Below, one piece after another: positions 10,389 to 21,375 of a DNA stretch of 64,000 nt. The notes under the pieces were generated by a model. It saw only the letters and a list, made by a program, of their open reading frames with translations, ran no database searches and had not been told where the DNA came from. The stretch is taken from NCBI RefSeq assembly GCF_023091745.1, contig NC_068920.1:150751622-150815621 (forward strand). Direction: 5' to 3'. Each line of letters opens with the position of its first letter. The stretch's first letter is position 1. The position numbers were made by a program, and so were the translations under genes. The DNA is from Budorcas taxicolor (taxonomy: Eukaryota; Chordata; Mammalia; Artiodactyla; Bovidae).

Positions 10389-11577
10389 AAAAGTCACTTA
10401 AATATACTTTAAAAGACCAAATGTTACTGAATTACTCAGATTTTTTTTCAAGTTGGGGTTTTTTTGCCCCTGGATTTAGGAATGTAGATTTCATGTTTAC
10501 TCTTCCTTAAAATGAACTTCAGAGACAGAATTTTGTTATGTAAACAATGATTGAGGACAATGTTATGATCTACTCCAAATGATAGAATAGAAATTAAATA
10601 AGTCATCACAATGAAAATCAGGTCTCATATATACGTTGGTTAAAAAAATGACAGATGTGTGTGGCTATATTCTGTTCTGGCTTCTTTGAGTTTAGATAGT
10701 AAAAGACAATGATTTATTGAGCTTTACACGTTTAGTGAAATTGCTATATATTATAGTTCATCTACTCTGTCACCAACATAGTATACGTTAAACAGATGTA
10801 ATTCTGTAGTGGAGTGCCGAAACTGGTCTCCCTCAAGTTATGTTATTTTTTCCTGTAGAGAAAACCCTTAACTTTTTGCCTCAAGCCAGAAAATTTGTAT
10901 TTATTTATTTACCCTAAAATTTGTGTGAGTCTGTCCCAGGAATAAAGAGATTTTCACTGAGTCATATGGTCCATTCATTTTCGAAGAACTAGAATATAAT
11001 CAAATGTATTCAACACGCAGTGTTACTGAACTGAGTTTCCTTTTGCCGATTCCTATGTCCAGAATATCTGAAGGTCATCTTTGGTTTTGATTTGACCGTA
11101 CACATTTAATGGGCAGTCTTTGAAATAGGACATTTCTGGGGGTAGAAAGTTGAGTGAACTTACTATTACGTGCGTGTCTGGAGATCCTAGCACCCAGGAG
11201 GAGAGCAGCTGGGGAAGCAGGTCTCGGGTCCCCGGAACACCCCTCCCCACCCTCCATCACTGCGTGTGCATTCCCAGGGCATGTTTGAGACAGGAGGCTG
11301 CCACAGCAACTCCGACTGAGGCTCTAAGATAGAAGCCACCAAGATGAATTGTGAGATGGGCCAAATGTACAAATTGTAAAGACGGGTAAGAACATTCCCC
11401 CAAGATGTCCAGGGAACACTCGGGGAGTGCAGGCGTGGAACGTGTCCTTGGTAAGAACCTCTCTACCTGACTCTCACTCCAGGGGAAAGGGAGGGGCTTC
11501 ACACCTGAGGAGCTGGGCTTGGAGAACGCCAGCAGCAAGGGAGTGGACCAGTAGTAAGGGTAAAAATCTCCTAGAGG
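10389..11577. other. single-copy DNA
   Basis: No repeat recognised. The segment 11150-11560 is relatively GC-rich, with several overlapping frames on both strands (longest 179 aa on the minus strand, 11257-11796, which runs through the TG microsatellite as a His/Thr-rich stretch and so is not credible as a gene). Confidence 0.5.
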
Positions 11578-11690
11578 ATGTGTGTGTGTGTGTGTAGTGA
11601 CGTGTCTATGTGTGTTACATGTATATGCTGTGTGTGTGTGTTGCCGTGTGTGTTGTATATGTGTATGTGGCCTTGTCTGTGTGCATGTAG
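11578..11690 (+). repeat. imperfect (TG)n microsatellite
   Basis: TG dinucleotides broken by GACG, CTATG, TACATG and CCGTG interruptions over about 110 bases; interrupted arrays of this kind are usually old. Confidence 0.9.
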
Positions 11691-14304
11691 TGGTGAAAAA
11701 CGTGTTAAGGATAGAAAAACGCATCTTAAGATGAGAAGCCATCCTATTGGCTTGTAAGGCCCTGCATCCGTCCGCACTGGCCCAGAGGGAAAACACCTCA
11801 TTAGAAACTCAGTGACATCGTCCTCAGGCTCTTACGAGTGAGCTTGCACAAGGCTAACATAACTGGCCACATTTGGAGCACAGTGCTCTTCTCAAGCTCG
11901 GGGTACATTGGGTTGAGGTAGACGACTATCTCACCAGCACAGGATGTGCCTGGGTCATAGTTTCAAGGTTAATTTGGGGATAACTGCTTCTCCTTTTTGC
12001 TTTGCATTTCAGACAGAGCTGAGTAAGAGATCAGAGAACGTGGGTGACCTTTCCAGTGTCCTTGACCTACTGAAATTCTTACGCTCATTTTTCTTCATAG
12101 CCCATTGAATAGCTAGTGGTACTCTTGGTTAGATGCCCAGAAACTACTCAAAAAATTGGTAAATTTTCTGAATCCTTAATGGACAGGGCCTCTTTTAGAA
12201 TAATTCATCTGTTACTGAACTTGTAAATTATTCATGTTTTGATTAATATGCTAATTAAGAATTTGCTGTTAAAAAGATATACATATCATTCACGGCCTAA
12301 AGTAATTAAAACAAGCAATTACTTAAACATTATGATGTGGAAGTTAAACGATTAGTATAAAAGAAAAAAGAAAGAAGATACAAAAGTATATTTTATATAA
12401 TTTTAACTGTTGAACCAAGTGACATTATTTTATGCAGTTTATGTAAATATATACGTACATTTTGGAAGACTTAATACTGGCTTCTTTTATACGAGTCATT
12501 TCAATGTTCATTTTACTGACAAACTAGAATAGTAATTTTGCTCTCCGCAAGTGACTTTTTTTAAAAGAAAATATAAACTATTTCAAATATTACATGTGTA
12601 CCTATTTTATTTTAACATGCACTTGATAATTTTAAAATAGCTGTCTTTACTAGGTGTGATATGCAATGTTGAGGATGCCAAGTTGAATAGGTTTCAGGGT
12701 ACCCTGGGTCATATGTGAATTATTCTGGATCATTATGGTGCTCACTAGAGTATGGATCTTGCCCATCCTTTTAGACAATTATCTCCAAACTTCACGTAAC
12801 ATTGTTTGTTCGAACATCTTTGGTTCACACCCTGTCCAAATGTGTACATTTATTTAAAAAATAAATACATATACTATCATTATGAGCTAATATTTTAAAA
12901 TTGATTTTCAAAGAGTCTAAGCCTTGATATTCATAAATTTGTAAGTTGAGGGATGCACGGCAAAATTTCAAGACTTGTGTCTTAATCTTTAGCCTCTTTT
13001 GCTCTATTGACCTAAATCATTTAATGTCTAGTCTCAGTTTACTAAGATTGTAAAGGAAACCGAATTCTGGGTTTTAATTATTCATTTATCCATCCACCAA
13101 TGCATTATACACATACGTATCTATATGCTAAATACACAAGCTCACCATATCCATTTACTGTGAAGTATGAAATGAACTACAATTCACCTGTAATTGAAAG
13201 TCTTCCTGGTCATTTTGGGTTTTAGACTGTATTCGTCTACAATGGCACTAGAACAGAACCTGAACAAGGAGGGGAAGAAATGTGAGTGCTGCCCTGCTCT
13301 TACTGAGGACATGATAATATTGTTACCTTTCCCTGTTAATTAACAGGAAATACCCTAATCTGTAAATCCTGTTAACCAGGTGCTCTGTGATGTATGCACG
13401 TAGGACCCAGGAGCCAGTGGAGGCAAGGTTTCTGTCTCTCTGTGTCCTGGAAACTCATCCTTCTCTAGGGACAACTCAAGTATCACATATGACCTGTGGT
13501 TCTGGATAAAAGTGTCAGAACTAATAGTAAACCCAATATTAATAAAGAGAGGCTTTTATTTTGCATACAATTAATGGAAAGGTAAAGTTAATATTTTCTT
13601 TCTGAGTCACTCTGCACCTGTCAGAAGTGGGTGCGTATGCATTTAAAGATACAACACGACACACAGCACACAGGCTAACTCCTCCTGTTAAGATGCCCTT
13701 GATCTGCCAGCCTGAATTATTTAATCTAAATGGCCTTTTACGTGATTTCATTTGTGACAATGTTTACTTTAATGCAATAGTAACTGATACTCAGTAACTG
13801 ATTGTCACAGGCAGTCTTCATTTCACATCCTCCTGTAATCTGGTGGGTACTAAGATCAGAAATTTTCTCCTGTTTATGTTTGCATAAACATGGGGCACCT
13901 GACTCAAAATCATATGCCAGGGAGATTCTCAGCAAATGTCAATTAGTAACCACAATCTTCCAGTGACTATTACAGCAAGAAAGGGCAACAGGTTTGAGAC
14001 TCTATGTTGAAGGATGTGACCAAAAAAAAAGGGAAAAAGAGAGCATTATGGTTTTTCATGCTGATGGTAACCCGGAACCAGAATTCATGATTTTTATGCA
14101 GAAACTCTGATTAGCAGTTAGTTGATGGAAATGGTTCATTCTCATGCATCTTTTTGACTGACTAATAGAGACATCTTCAAATTCAAATGGAAGAGATTAT
14201 ATTGCTCAGAGGCAGGGAAAGTAATTTTTTTTCTGGATCAAGTTAGAAAAATATGATGGAGTGCCTTGAATACTATGCATCTTATTGTATATTTAATTTT
14301 AGAG
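11691..14304. other. longest repeat-poor stretch, AT-rich
   Basis: About 2.6 kb with no repeat or gene that I can recognise. The section 12190-12340 is rich in ATTA/TAATTA-type homeodomain-like words. A 16-bp perfect palindrome lies at 13332-13347 (listed separately). Short frames on the minus strand at 13539-13935 have no identifiable motif. Confidence 0.5.
13332..13347. promoter_or_regulatory. 16-bp perfect palindrome with TAATTA core
   Basis: CCTGTTAATTAACAGG reads the same on both strands, centred on a homeodomain-type TAATTA and surrounded by single-copy DNA. A dimeric homeodomain site is one reading; chance is another. Confidence 0.25.
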
Positions 14305-14735
14305 TAGAACTCAGTCCTAGACAGTGTATTAAAAAGCAGAGACATCACTTTGCCAACAAAGGTCCATATAGTCAAACTATGATTTTTCCAGTCATCATTT
14401 ACAGATGTAAGAGTTGAACCGTAAAGAAGGCTGAGTACCAAAGAAGTGATGCTTTTGAATTGTAGTTCTGGAGAAGACTCTTGAGAATCCTTTGGACTGT
14501 ATGGAGATCCAACCAGTCCATCCTAAAGGAAATCAGTCCTGAATATTCATTGGAAGGGCTGATGCTGAAGCTGAAGTTCTAATACTTCGTCCATCTGATC
14601 TGAAGAACTGACTCATTGGAAAAGTCAATGATGCTGGGAAAGATTGAAGGCAAAAGGAGAAAGAGGTGGCAAAGAATGGGACGCTTAGTATTACTGACTC
14701 AGTGGACATAAATTTTTTTTTCAAGGAAGACTTCC
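14305..14735 (+). mobile_element. BovB 3' part, left half of an interrupted copy
   Basis: Sense BovB from the region before CATCACTTTGCCAACAAAGG through the ORF C-terminus (GACTCATTGGAAAAGTCAATG, AGTGGACATAAATTT). Its reading frame is broken by several indels. It stops near 14735, where an antisense L1 begins, and the missing end reappears at 15823. Confidence 0.88.
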
Positions 14736-15822
14736 AGGTTTTTTGTTTGTTTGTTTTTTGTAAATTTATTTATTTTAATTAGAGGCTAATTACTTTACAA
14801 TATTGTAGTGGTTTTTGCCATACATTCACATGAGTCAGCCATGGGTGTACATGTGTCCCTCATCCTGAAACCCCCTCCCACCTCCCTCCCCATCCCATCC
14901 CTCAGGGTCATCCCAGTGTACCGGCCCTGAGTACCCTGTCTCATGCATGAAACCTGGACTGGTGATCTATTTCACATATGGCAATATACATGTTTCAATG
15001 CTATTCTCTCAAATCATCCCACCCTCACCTTCTCCCACAGAGTCCAGAAGTCTGTTCTTTACATCTGTGTCTCTTTCACTGTCTTGCACATAGGGTCATG
15101 GTTACCATCTTTCTAAATTCCATATATATGCCTCATTATACCGTATTGGTGTTTTTCTTTCTGACTTACTTCTCTCTGTATAATAGGCTCCAGTTTCATC
15201 CACCTCATTAGAACTGATTCAAATGCGTTCTTTTTAATAGCTGAGTAATACCTTGTGTATATTTACTATGGCTTTCTTATCCATTCATCTGCCGATGGAT
15301 GTTAAGGTTGCTTCCATGTCCTAGCTTTTGTAAACAGTGCTACAATGAACATTGGGGTACATGTGTCTCTTTCAATTCTGGTGTCCTCAGTGTGTATGTC
15401 CAGCAGTGGGATTGCTGGGTCATATTGCAGTTCTATTTCTAGTTTTTAAGAAATCTCCACACTGTTCTCCATAGTGGCTGTACTAGTTTGCATTCCCACC
15501 AACAGTGTAAGAGGGTTCCCTTTTCTCCACACCCTCTCCAGCATTTATTGCTTGTAGACTTTTGGATAGCAGCCATTCTGACTGGTGTGAGATGGTACCT
15601 CATTGTGGTTTTGATTTGCATTTCTCTAATAATGAGTTATGTTGAGCATCTTTTCATGTGTTTGTTAGCCATCTGTATGTCTTCTTTGGAAAAATGTCTG
15701 TTTAGTTCTTGGGCCCATTTTTTGACTGGGTTATTTATTTTTCTGGAATTGAGCTGCATGAGCTGCTTCTATATTTTTGAGATTAAGTCTTCGTCAATTG
15801 CTTCATTTGCTATTATTGGAAA
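14736..15822 (-). mobile_element. L1 3' end inserted in BovB, antisense
   Basis: Minus-strand artiodactyl L1: poly(T)/TTTG-rich start at 14738-14765 (the A tail), 3' UTR to about 15280, then the C-terminal part of ORF2. The peptide GCGEKGTLLHCWWECKLVQP (within 15439-15621, minus) is the conserved L1 ORF2 C-terminal region. It is 5'-truncated near 15822. GGAAGACTTCCAGG on the left and GGAAATTCTGGG on the right may be a decayed target duplication of BovB sequence. Confidence 0.92.
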
Positions 15823-15915
15823 TTCTGGGAGATAGTGGAGGAGAGGAGCCTGGTGTACTGCAGTCCATGGGGTCACAAAGAGTAGGACACCACTTAGCAA
15901 CTAAATAACAACAAG
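15823..15915 (+). mobile_element. BovB 3' end, right half of the interrupted copy
   Basis: TTCTGGGAGATAGTGG..., GTACTGCAGTCCATGGGGTC, then ACCACTTAGCAACTAAATAACAACAAG. This continues the copy that broke off at 14735, and it ends in the AACAACAA-type terminus. Confidence 0.88.
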
Positions 15916-16107
15916 GCGCTCAGTTCAGTCTCAGAAACCTGACGCTCCCAAGTTGAGCCCCTGACCTCTCCTCTCTGGTTGTGAAATCAGTTACTACTCT
16001 TTCCCTCACTGCTTAGGTCTCCTCCTCTGGGAAATGGTAACAGACATTCCAGCTATCACTTGTGCATGTCAGCTTTGTGAAGTGTGTTAAGGTTCTGGTG
16101 CATCATG
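15916..16107. other. short single-copy stretch
   Basis: Nothing recognised except a resemblance of GAAACCTGACGCTCCC...GAAATGGTAACAGAC to an eroded MIR, too weak to call. Confidence 0.4.
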
Positions 16108-16592
16108 AGACATTACTTTGTCAACAAAGGTCCGTCTAGTCAAGGCTATGGTTTTTCCTGTGGTCATGTATGGATGTGAGAGTTGGACTATAAAGAAAGC
16201 TGAGCGCTGAAGAACTGATGCTTTTGAACTGTGGTGTTGGAGAAGACTCTTGAGAGTCCCTTGGACTGCAAGGAGATCCAACCAGTCCATGCTAAAGGAG
16301 ATCAGTCCTGGGTGTTCATTGGAAGGACTGATATTGAAACTGAAACTCCAATACTTCGGCCACCTGATGCAAAGAGCTGACTCATTTGAGAAGACCCTGA
16401 TGCTGGGAAAGATTGAGGGCAGGAGAAGAAGGGGACAGAGAATGAGATGGTTGGATGGCATCACCGACTCAATGGACATGGGTTTAGGTGGACTCCGGGA
16501 GTTGGTGATAGACAGGGAGGCCTGGTGTGCTGCAGTTCATGGCGTCGCAAAGAGTCAGACATGACTGAGCAACTGAACTGAACTGAACTGAA
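16108..16592 (+). mobile_element. BovB 3' fragment with 7-bp TSD
   Basis: Sense BovB covering the end of the RT ORF (MRVPWTARRSNQSMLKE, LQYFGHLMQRADSFEKTLML, WLDGITDSMDMGLGGLREL) and the 3' terminus with four ACTGA-type units. CATCATG at 16101-16107 and 16593-16599 flanks it. A TGA replaces CGA in GAGCGCTGAAG near 16206, the same CpG-decay stop seen in the copy at the window end. Confidence 0.93.
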
Positions 16593-16599
16593 CATCATG

Positions 16600-16950
16600 G
16601 GTGCGTGTAAATGCTGATTTCTCTCTGATCTTTAAGCCTGCCAATCTCACAATGAATCACACACAAGATCTTTGCACTATGTCTTTGAGAAAGAACCAAA
16701 CAATCCATTATCAAAACTATTCCATTAAGAAAAGTAGTTCATTTTTGAACAACTGACAAGTTAGTCTAAGAGAATAATTTGGAAGTTTGAACATGCAGTT
16801 TTTCTGTCCTGGAAGAAATTCATACATTGTCAAGGGTAAACACCCCTCAGTAATTATTAGTAAAAGATACAAAAGAAGAGCTGGCAAAGGGATGCACACT
16901 TGAAAAGATGGTCTCTTGGGATTTGCTGTCTCCCTTAATATAATTGAAAA
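16600..16950. other. single-copy DNA
   Basis: No repeat or gene recognised. Confidence 0.5.
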
Positions 16951-17420
16951 ATATCAGCCGTTAAAAAGAATTCATTTGAATCAGTTCTGATGAGATGGAT
17001 GAAACTGGAGCCGATTATACAGAGTGAAGTAAGCCAGAAAGAAAAACACCAATACAGTATACTAACACATATATATGGAATTTAGAAAGAAGGCAATGAC
17101 GACCCTGTATGCAAGACAGGAAAAAAGACACAGCTGTGTATAACAGACTTTTGGACTCAGAGGGAGAGGGAGAGGGTGGGATGATTTGGGAGAATGGCAT
17201 TCTATCATGTATACTATCATGTAAGAATTGAATCGCCAGTCTATGTCTGACGCAGGATACAGCATGCCTGGGGCTGGTGCATGGGGATGACCCACAGAGA
17301 TGTTATGGGGAGGGAGGTGGGAGGGGGGTTCATGTTTGGGAACACATGTAAGAATTAAAGATTTTAAAATTAAAAATAAATAAATAAATAATAAAATTTA
17401 AAAAAATAAAAAAAAAATTA
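16951..17420 (+). mobile_element. L1 3' UTR with A-rich tail, sense
   Basis: Starts CAGCCGTTAAAAAGAATTC and runs through GATGGATGAAACTGGAGCC, the L1 3' UTR (GGGGAGGGAGGTGGGAGGGGG), to an A/AAAT-rich tail at 17345-17420. It is the same subfamily as the minus-strand copy at 51430-51928. Confidence 0.93.
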
Positions 17421-17745
17421 TAGTAAAACTCTTGTGAATATCTCCCATTTTAAAAGCAAGGCCCATTAAGTGGCTCATGAACTGAAAAATGGAGATTACA
17501 AGGCAAAGAATCAGGAAAAGCTTTAGTATCTAAAGGGAGTTCAGGCAAAGCCTATACACAGAATTTACATACTAAGCTGTAAAGGCAACAGTGGTCATTT
17601 ATAAAGTCATATTGAGTATATCTGAGTTTTTACAGATTTTTTTTTCTGCTTCTCACTTACTTTGTTCACCCAAGAATAGATGTGGCCTGATGAACAGGTA
17701 CCCAAGAAAGCATAAACTCCACGGGGGAACACAATACTTGTAAAG
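17421..17745. other. single-copy DNA
   Basis: No repeat or gene recognised. The last ten bases are the left TSD of the next BovB. Confidence 0.5.
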
Positions 17746-17986
17746 CTTCAGTTAAGTTCGTTCAGTTGCTCAGTTGTGTGTGACTGTGATCCCATCGACT
17801 GCAGCACTTCAGGCCTCCCTGTCTATCACCAACTCCTGGAGTTTACCCAACCTCACGTCCATTGAGTCACTGATGCCATCCAACCATCTCATCCTCTGTT
17901 GTCCCCTTCTCCTTCTGCCTTCAATCTTTCCCAGCATCAGGGTCTTTCTCAGCATCATGGTCTTTTCAAATGAGTCTTTCGTGTAA
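17746..17986 (-). mobile_element. short BovB 3' end with 10-bp TSD, antisense
   Basis: Minus-strand BovB terminus (TTCAGTTGCTCAGTTGTG... to CAAATGAGTC). ACTTGTAAAG at 17736-17745 and 17987-17996 defines the insertion. Inside, AGCATCAGGGTCTTTCTC is followed by a near copy (AGCATCATGGTC), an 18-base tandem duplication. Confidence 0.93.
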
Positions 17987-18194
17987 ACTTGTAAAGTTTA
18001 CATGAAAAATTTAGATGGAGAAAATTATTTACTATAGCACATTTTTACTGGTGAGAAAGGAAATTAGGACATGGAACCAGCATTTCTCATTTAGTGTGAC
18101 CCCATTATGTATAGTTTTGGTTCTCAAAGTGTGGTCCCTGGACCCATTTGTGTTTTCTTGTTTTGTTCTTATTTGCTTGTTTTCACTGTGGGCT

Positions 18195-18312
18195 ATTGTA
18201 AAGTCTTTATTGGATTTGTTACAATATTGCTTCTTTTGTTTATGTTCTGAGCTTTAGGTCACGAGGCATGTGGGGTCTCAGCTTCCCCATACAGGGTGCA
18301 ACCCCTACCCAT
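18195..18312 (-). mobile_element. CHR-type SINE, antisense
   Basis: TAAAGTCTTTATTGGATTTG, TTACAATATTGCTTC, TTTATGTTCTGAGC, CACGAGGCATGTGGGGTCTC, then CCCCATACAGGGTGCAACCCC; the usual right-hand part (CCACTGGACCGCC) is missing. Confidence 0.6.
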
Positions 18313-19325
18313 CCTTGAGTAGCATTTGATTCTCAGCTTGAGCTTGAGAACACCGAATTCTGTTCTCAGGATCTGGGCTGTTAAATCTTCATAATGACTA
18401 AAAGGCTTTCTGTATCTTTAAGGGAATAAACTCGCTAAGTACCTCTTTCTAAAAGCAAAATATTTACACTCTTATTTAGAAGAGTGATTACATTAAAATC
18501 TTAGTCAATGTACACTATGAAAAGCTTTCCTAGGAAAAATCTTGGATGTGTTCTCAAAATTTTTTTTTATAAATTAAAATAATTTTTTTTACCAAGCTTA
18601 ATGAATAGAGTTAGAAAGCTTAATTCATTTTTTCATCTTCAAAGGCTTGCCTAATATTTGGCATGTAATGTTCACACAGTTTTTTTAATTGGACGATTGA
18701 ATAAATGAATACAGATCAAAGAAGCCATTTCTTATGAGTCGAGTCTCAATGTCTAAGCATTCATCCACATAAGGCTACTTATCACATCACCGCCTGCGAG
18801 AAAAAGTATTATTTGCTTCAACAAGTTACTACTGGATATCTACTGTATATACTCCACATAGGCTTCTAAACAAATAAATGTCAATATATGGTGATAAACA
18901 TGTCAAAAGTGGTATTTACAAGGCAATGAAACAATGCAGGTGGTGTGATTGATTTTTTCCGGAGGGTCAAAAAGTTCTTCCACCTGCAAATGAAACTGAA
19001 GCTCTGATTTCAGGGGCGTGTGCACGTTGAGAAGGGCAGTGGGTGGAAGGCGTTGGGAGCAGGAAGGCTTGCTCGGAGGTTTGGAGGCGTGCTCCAGCAG
19101 GCGTCTTGCCCCCATCCCACCATGCTCCTTGCATGGGCAGCAGTGGTCCTCCTTCAGGAATTGAACGTCATAGGTGCCCTTCTTACACATTCTCGGGAGA
19201 TTGCCACATCCACCCACTGTGGAACCTGCCCCAAGCCTTCCTCTGACTATTTCCTTGGCTACTGTGTTCAGACACCTTCCCAGAAACCAACTCCTGAGTG
19301 CACACACAGCTCTTTAAACAAACTT
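18313..19325. other. single-copy DNA with an unassigned 134-aa frame
   Basis: No repeat recognised. On the minus strand 18903-19307 is open for 134 codons (Cys-rich; contains QFLKEDHCCPCKEHGG) and the opposite strand is also open (126 codons, 19020-19400). Two overlapping open strands usually mean GC-rich, stop-poor sequence rather than a gene. No signal peptide, domain or homologue that I recognise; the minus frame has no obvious splice sites or poly(A) signal. Confidence 0.4.
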
Positions 19326-19452
19326 GGCTACCTTATGCATTTGTTTATTTTGGCTGCACCTCACAGCTTGTGGGATTTTAGTTCCCTGGTCAGGGATTGA
19401 ACCCAGGGTCCTTGGCAGTGAAAGCGTGGAGTCTTAACCACTGGACCACCAG
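19326..19452 (-). mobile_element. CHR-type SINE, antisense, right end replaced by BovB
   Basis: TTTGTTTATTTTGGCTGCACC, GTGGGATTTTAGTTCCCTGGTCAGGGATTGAACCC, GTGGAGTCTTAACCACTGGACCACCAG; the final GGAAGTCCC is absent and BovB begins at once. Confidence 0.7.
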
Positions 19453-20125
19453 TTCAGTTCAGTTCAGTTGCTCAGTCATGTCTGACTCTTGGCAACCCTA
19501 TGAATCACAGCACGCCAGGCCTCCCTGTCCATCACCAACTCCCAGAGGTCACTCAGACTCACGTCCTTCAAGTCAGTGATGTCATCCAGCCAAAGTACTA
19601 GAGTTTCAGCTTTATAATCATTCCTTCCATAGAAATCCCAGGGCTGATCTCCTTCAGAATGCACTGGTTGGCTCTCCTTGCAGTCCAAGGGACCCTCAAG
19701 AGTCTTCTCCAACACCACAGTTCAAAAGCATCAATTCTTCAGTGCTCAGCCTTCTTCACAGTCCAACTCTCACATCCATACATGACCAAAAGAAAAACCG
19801 TAGCCTTGACTAGACAGAACTTTGTTGGCAAAGTAATGTCTCTGCTTTTCAATATGCTTTCTAGGTTGGTCATAACTTTTCTTCCAAGGAGTAAGCGTCT
19901 TTTAATTTCATGGCTGCAGTCACCATCTGCAGTGATTTTGGAGCCCCCCAAAATAAAGTCTGACACTGTTTCCACTGTTTCCCCATCTATTTTCCATGAA
20001 GTGATGGGACCAGATGCCATGATCTTCATTTTCTAAATGTTGAGCTTTAAGCCAACTTTTTCACTCTCCTCTTCACTTTCATCAAGAGGCTTTTTAGCTC
20101 CTCTTCACTTTCTGCCATAAGGCTT
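19453..20125 (-). mobile_element. BovB 3' fragment with internal deletion, antisense
   Basis: Minus-strand BovB from the (TTCAG)n terminus to codons near SEEELKS of the RT ORF. Recognisable peptides on the minus strand: DDITDLKDVSLSDLWELVMD, and ITADGDCSHEIKRRLLLGRK (about 19930-19870). At about 19590 the text jumps from GTCATCCAGC to CAAAGTACTAGAG; comparison with copies at 4268 and 46773 shows that about 95 bases are missing there, with GCC shared at the breakpoint. Confidence 0.95.
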
Positions 20126-20348
20126 TAATAATAAACTACCTGATGTTCTCATTCCTCCCAGCACTGTTGTGGGCTTTTCCTGTAATTGTATTAAACACAA
20201 GTGTTCTAGGAACACCTTTCACTATAGTGGCTCTTGTTAAAAAGCCTGCTCTTGACATGTGTACCCAGACCTGCAAGATATTGTCTCAATATCAATATTG
20301 AATTATGAGATAGTAATGATCGACAATCTGGTGAGGAAAATAAGCAGA
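20126..20348. other. short single-copy stretch
   Basis: Nothing recognised; ends with the left TSD of the following BovB. Confidence 0.5.
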
Positions 20349-20366
20349 AATAAGCCAGACTGCAGA

Positions 20367-20540
20367 GATTGAAGGCAAAAGATGAAGAGGACGGCAGAGA
20401 ATGAGATGGTTAGATGGCGTCACCAACTCAACGGACATGCATTTGAGCAGACTCTGGGAGATAGCGGAGGACAGGGGAGCCCAGCATACTGCAGTCCATG
20501 GGGTCACAAAGAGTAGGACACCACTTAGCTGGTGAACAAC
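20367..20540 (+). mobile_element. 174-bp BovB 3' end with 18-bp perfect TSD
   Basis: Sense BovB remnant (GATTGAAGGCAAAAGATG ... GGTGAACAACAA). AATAAGCCAGACTGCAGA is repeated exactly at 20349-20366 and 20541-20558. The terminus is the AACAACAA type. No coding potential. Confidence 0.96.
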
Positions 20541-20558
20541 AATAAGCCAGACTGCAGA

Positions 20559-21190
20559 TATAAATCAGCAAAACCTGAAGACTGGAAACCCACCAGTGAA
20601 GTCACACAATAGGCACTGAGCTGCATGTGGTCATCAGGTTCATCAGGATAAAATATCCTCGGAGAAACACGGGGTCTCACGGCCAGCCTACGCTCACACC
20701 AGGGAACAAGGGAACATGTTCTCTGATAGTGTAGACTCACAGGAGTTTTTATTACATTTAGAATTTGGAGAGATATTTTACAACATTAGTTATAAATATT
20801 ACACAATACTGAATTATATTGTGCTTTTCTTGCAAAGACTGTCACCAAAACCAGTTACTGTGCCTCCATATTCTGCAGATGGCTCTTTTGTGGATGAGAT
20901 GAATTCCTATGGTGATAACTTGTAGCAAGTGATGAATCTTTACTGAAGTATGGTCTTTACCCCAGTGTACCAGGTAGACAAGTTCATCTCATTAACAGAG
21001 GGCTAAGTATTGCTTTCTTTATTTGAATAAGGGACCTGAAAAGCACAGGTTGTTGAACTTATTGAAATCCCAGTTAGTAAGCGAAAGAACCATGGTCCAA
21101 ACTCAGCTGATATCCAGGTTTTCCACTTGGCATTCTCAGGTTGGCGGGGGAGGTGTTCTGTGCATGACCAGACGCACATCTGTGTGTCTT
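20559..21190. other. single-copy DNA
   Basis: No repeat or gene recognised. Confidence 0.5.
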
Positions 21191-21375
21191 CACCTCCTCA
21201 TCCTTCTTCTTCCCTCTCATCACTTATCTTGGTTCTTGTCCTTATCTTGGCCCCATGTCACTTAATGTTCTGAGCCCCAGTTTCCTCATTAAAAAAAAAA
21301 AAGAAAAAAGGAGTTAATAATTCTCATTGCACAGGGCTGTTCTGAAAGCTCAATGCATAATGCCTGCACAAACCC
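21191..21375 (+). mobile_element. MIR-like SINE fragment
   Basis: ATGTCACTTAATGTTCTGAGCCCCAGTTTCCTCATT matches the MIR core; an A-rich expansion follows (21289-21308), then GAGTTAATAATTCTCATTGCACAGGGCTGTTCTGAAAG and a CAATGCATAATGCCTG end. Confidence 0.72.

Noticed and set aside
11578..11690. CRISPR-like or satellite array
   Set aside because: Only TG dinucleotide text with interruptions; no spacer-repeat pattern anywhere in this vertebrate sequence.
11257..11796. 179-codon minus-strand frame
   Set aside because: Its centre is a His/Thr repeat created by the TG microsatellite, and the opposite strand is also open.
15488..15835. 115-codon plus-strand frame with membrane-like hydrophobic stretches (also 39786-40148)
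   Set aside because: Antisense of L1 ORF2; the identical wording at two L1 copies shows it is a repeat shadow.
18903..19307. 134-codon Cys-rich minus-strand frame
   Set aside because: No recognisable domain, no splice or poly(A) context, and an overlapping open frame on the other strand; kept only as a note.
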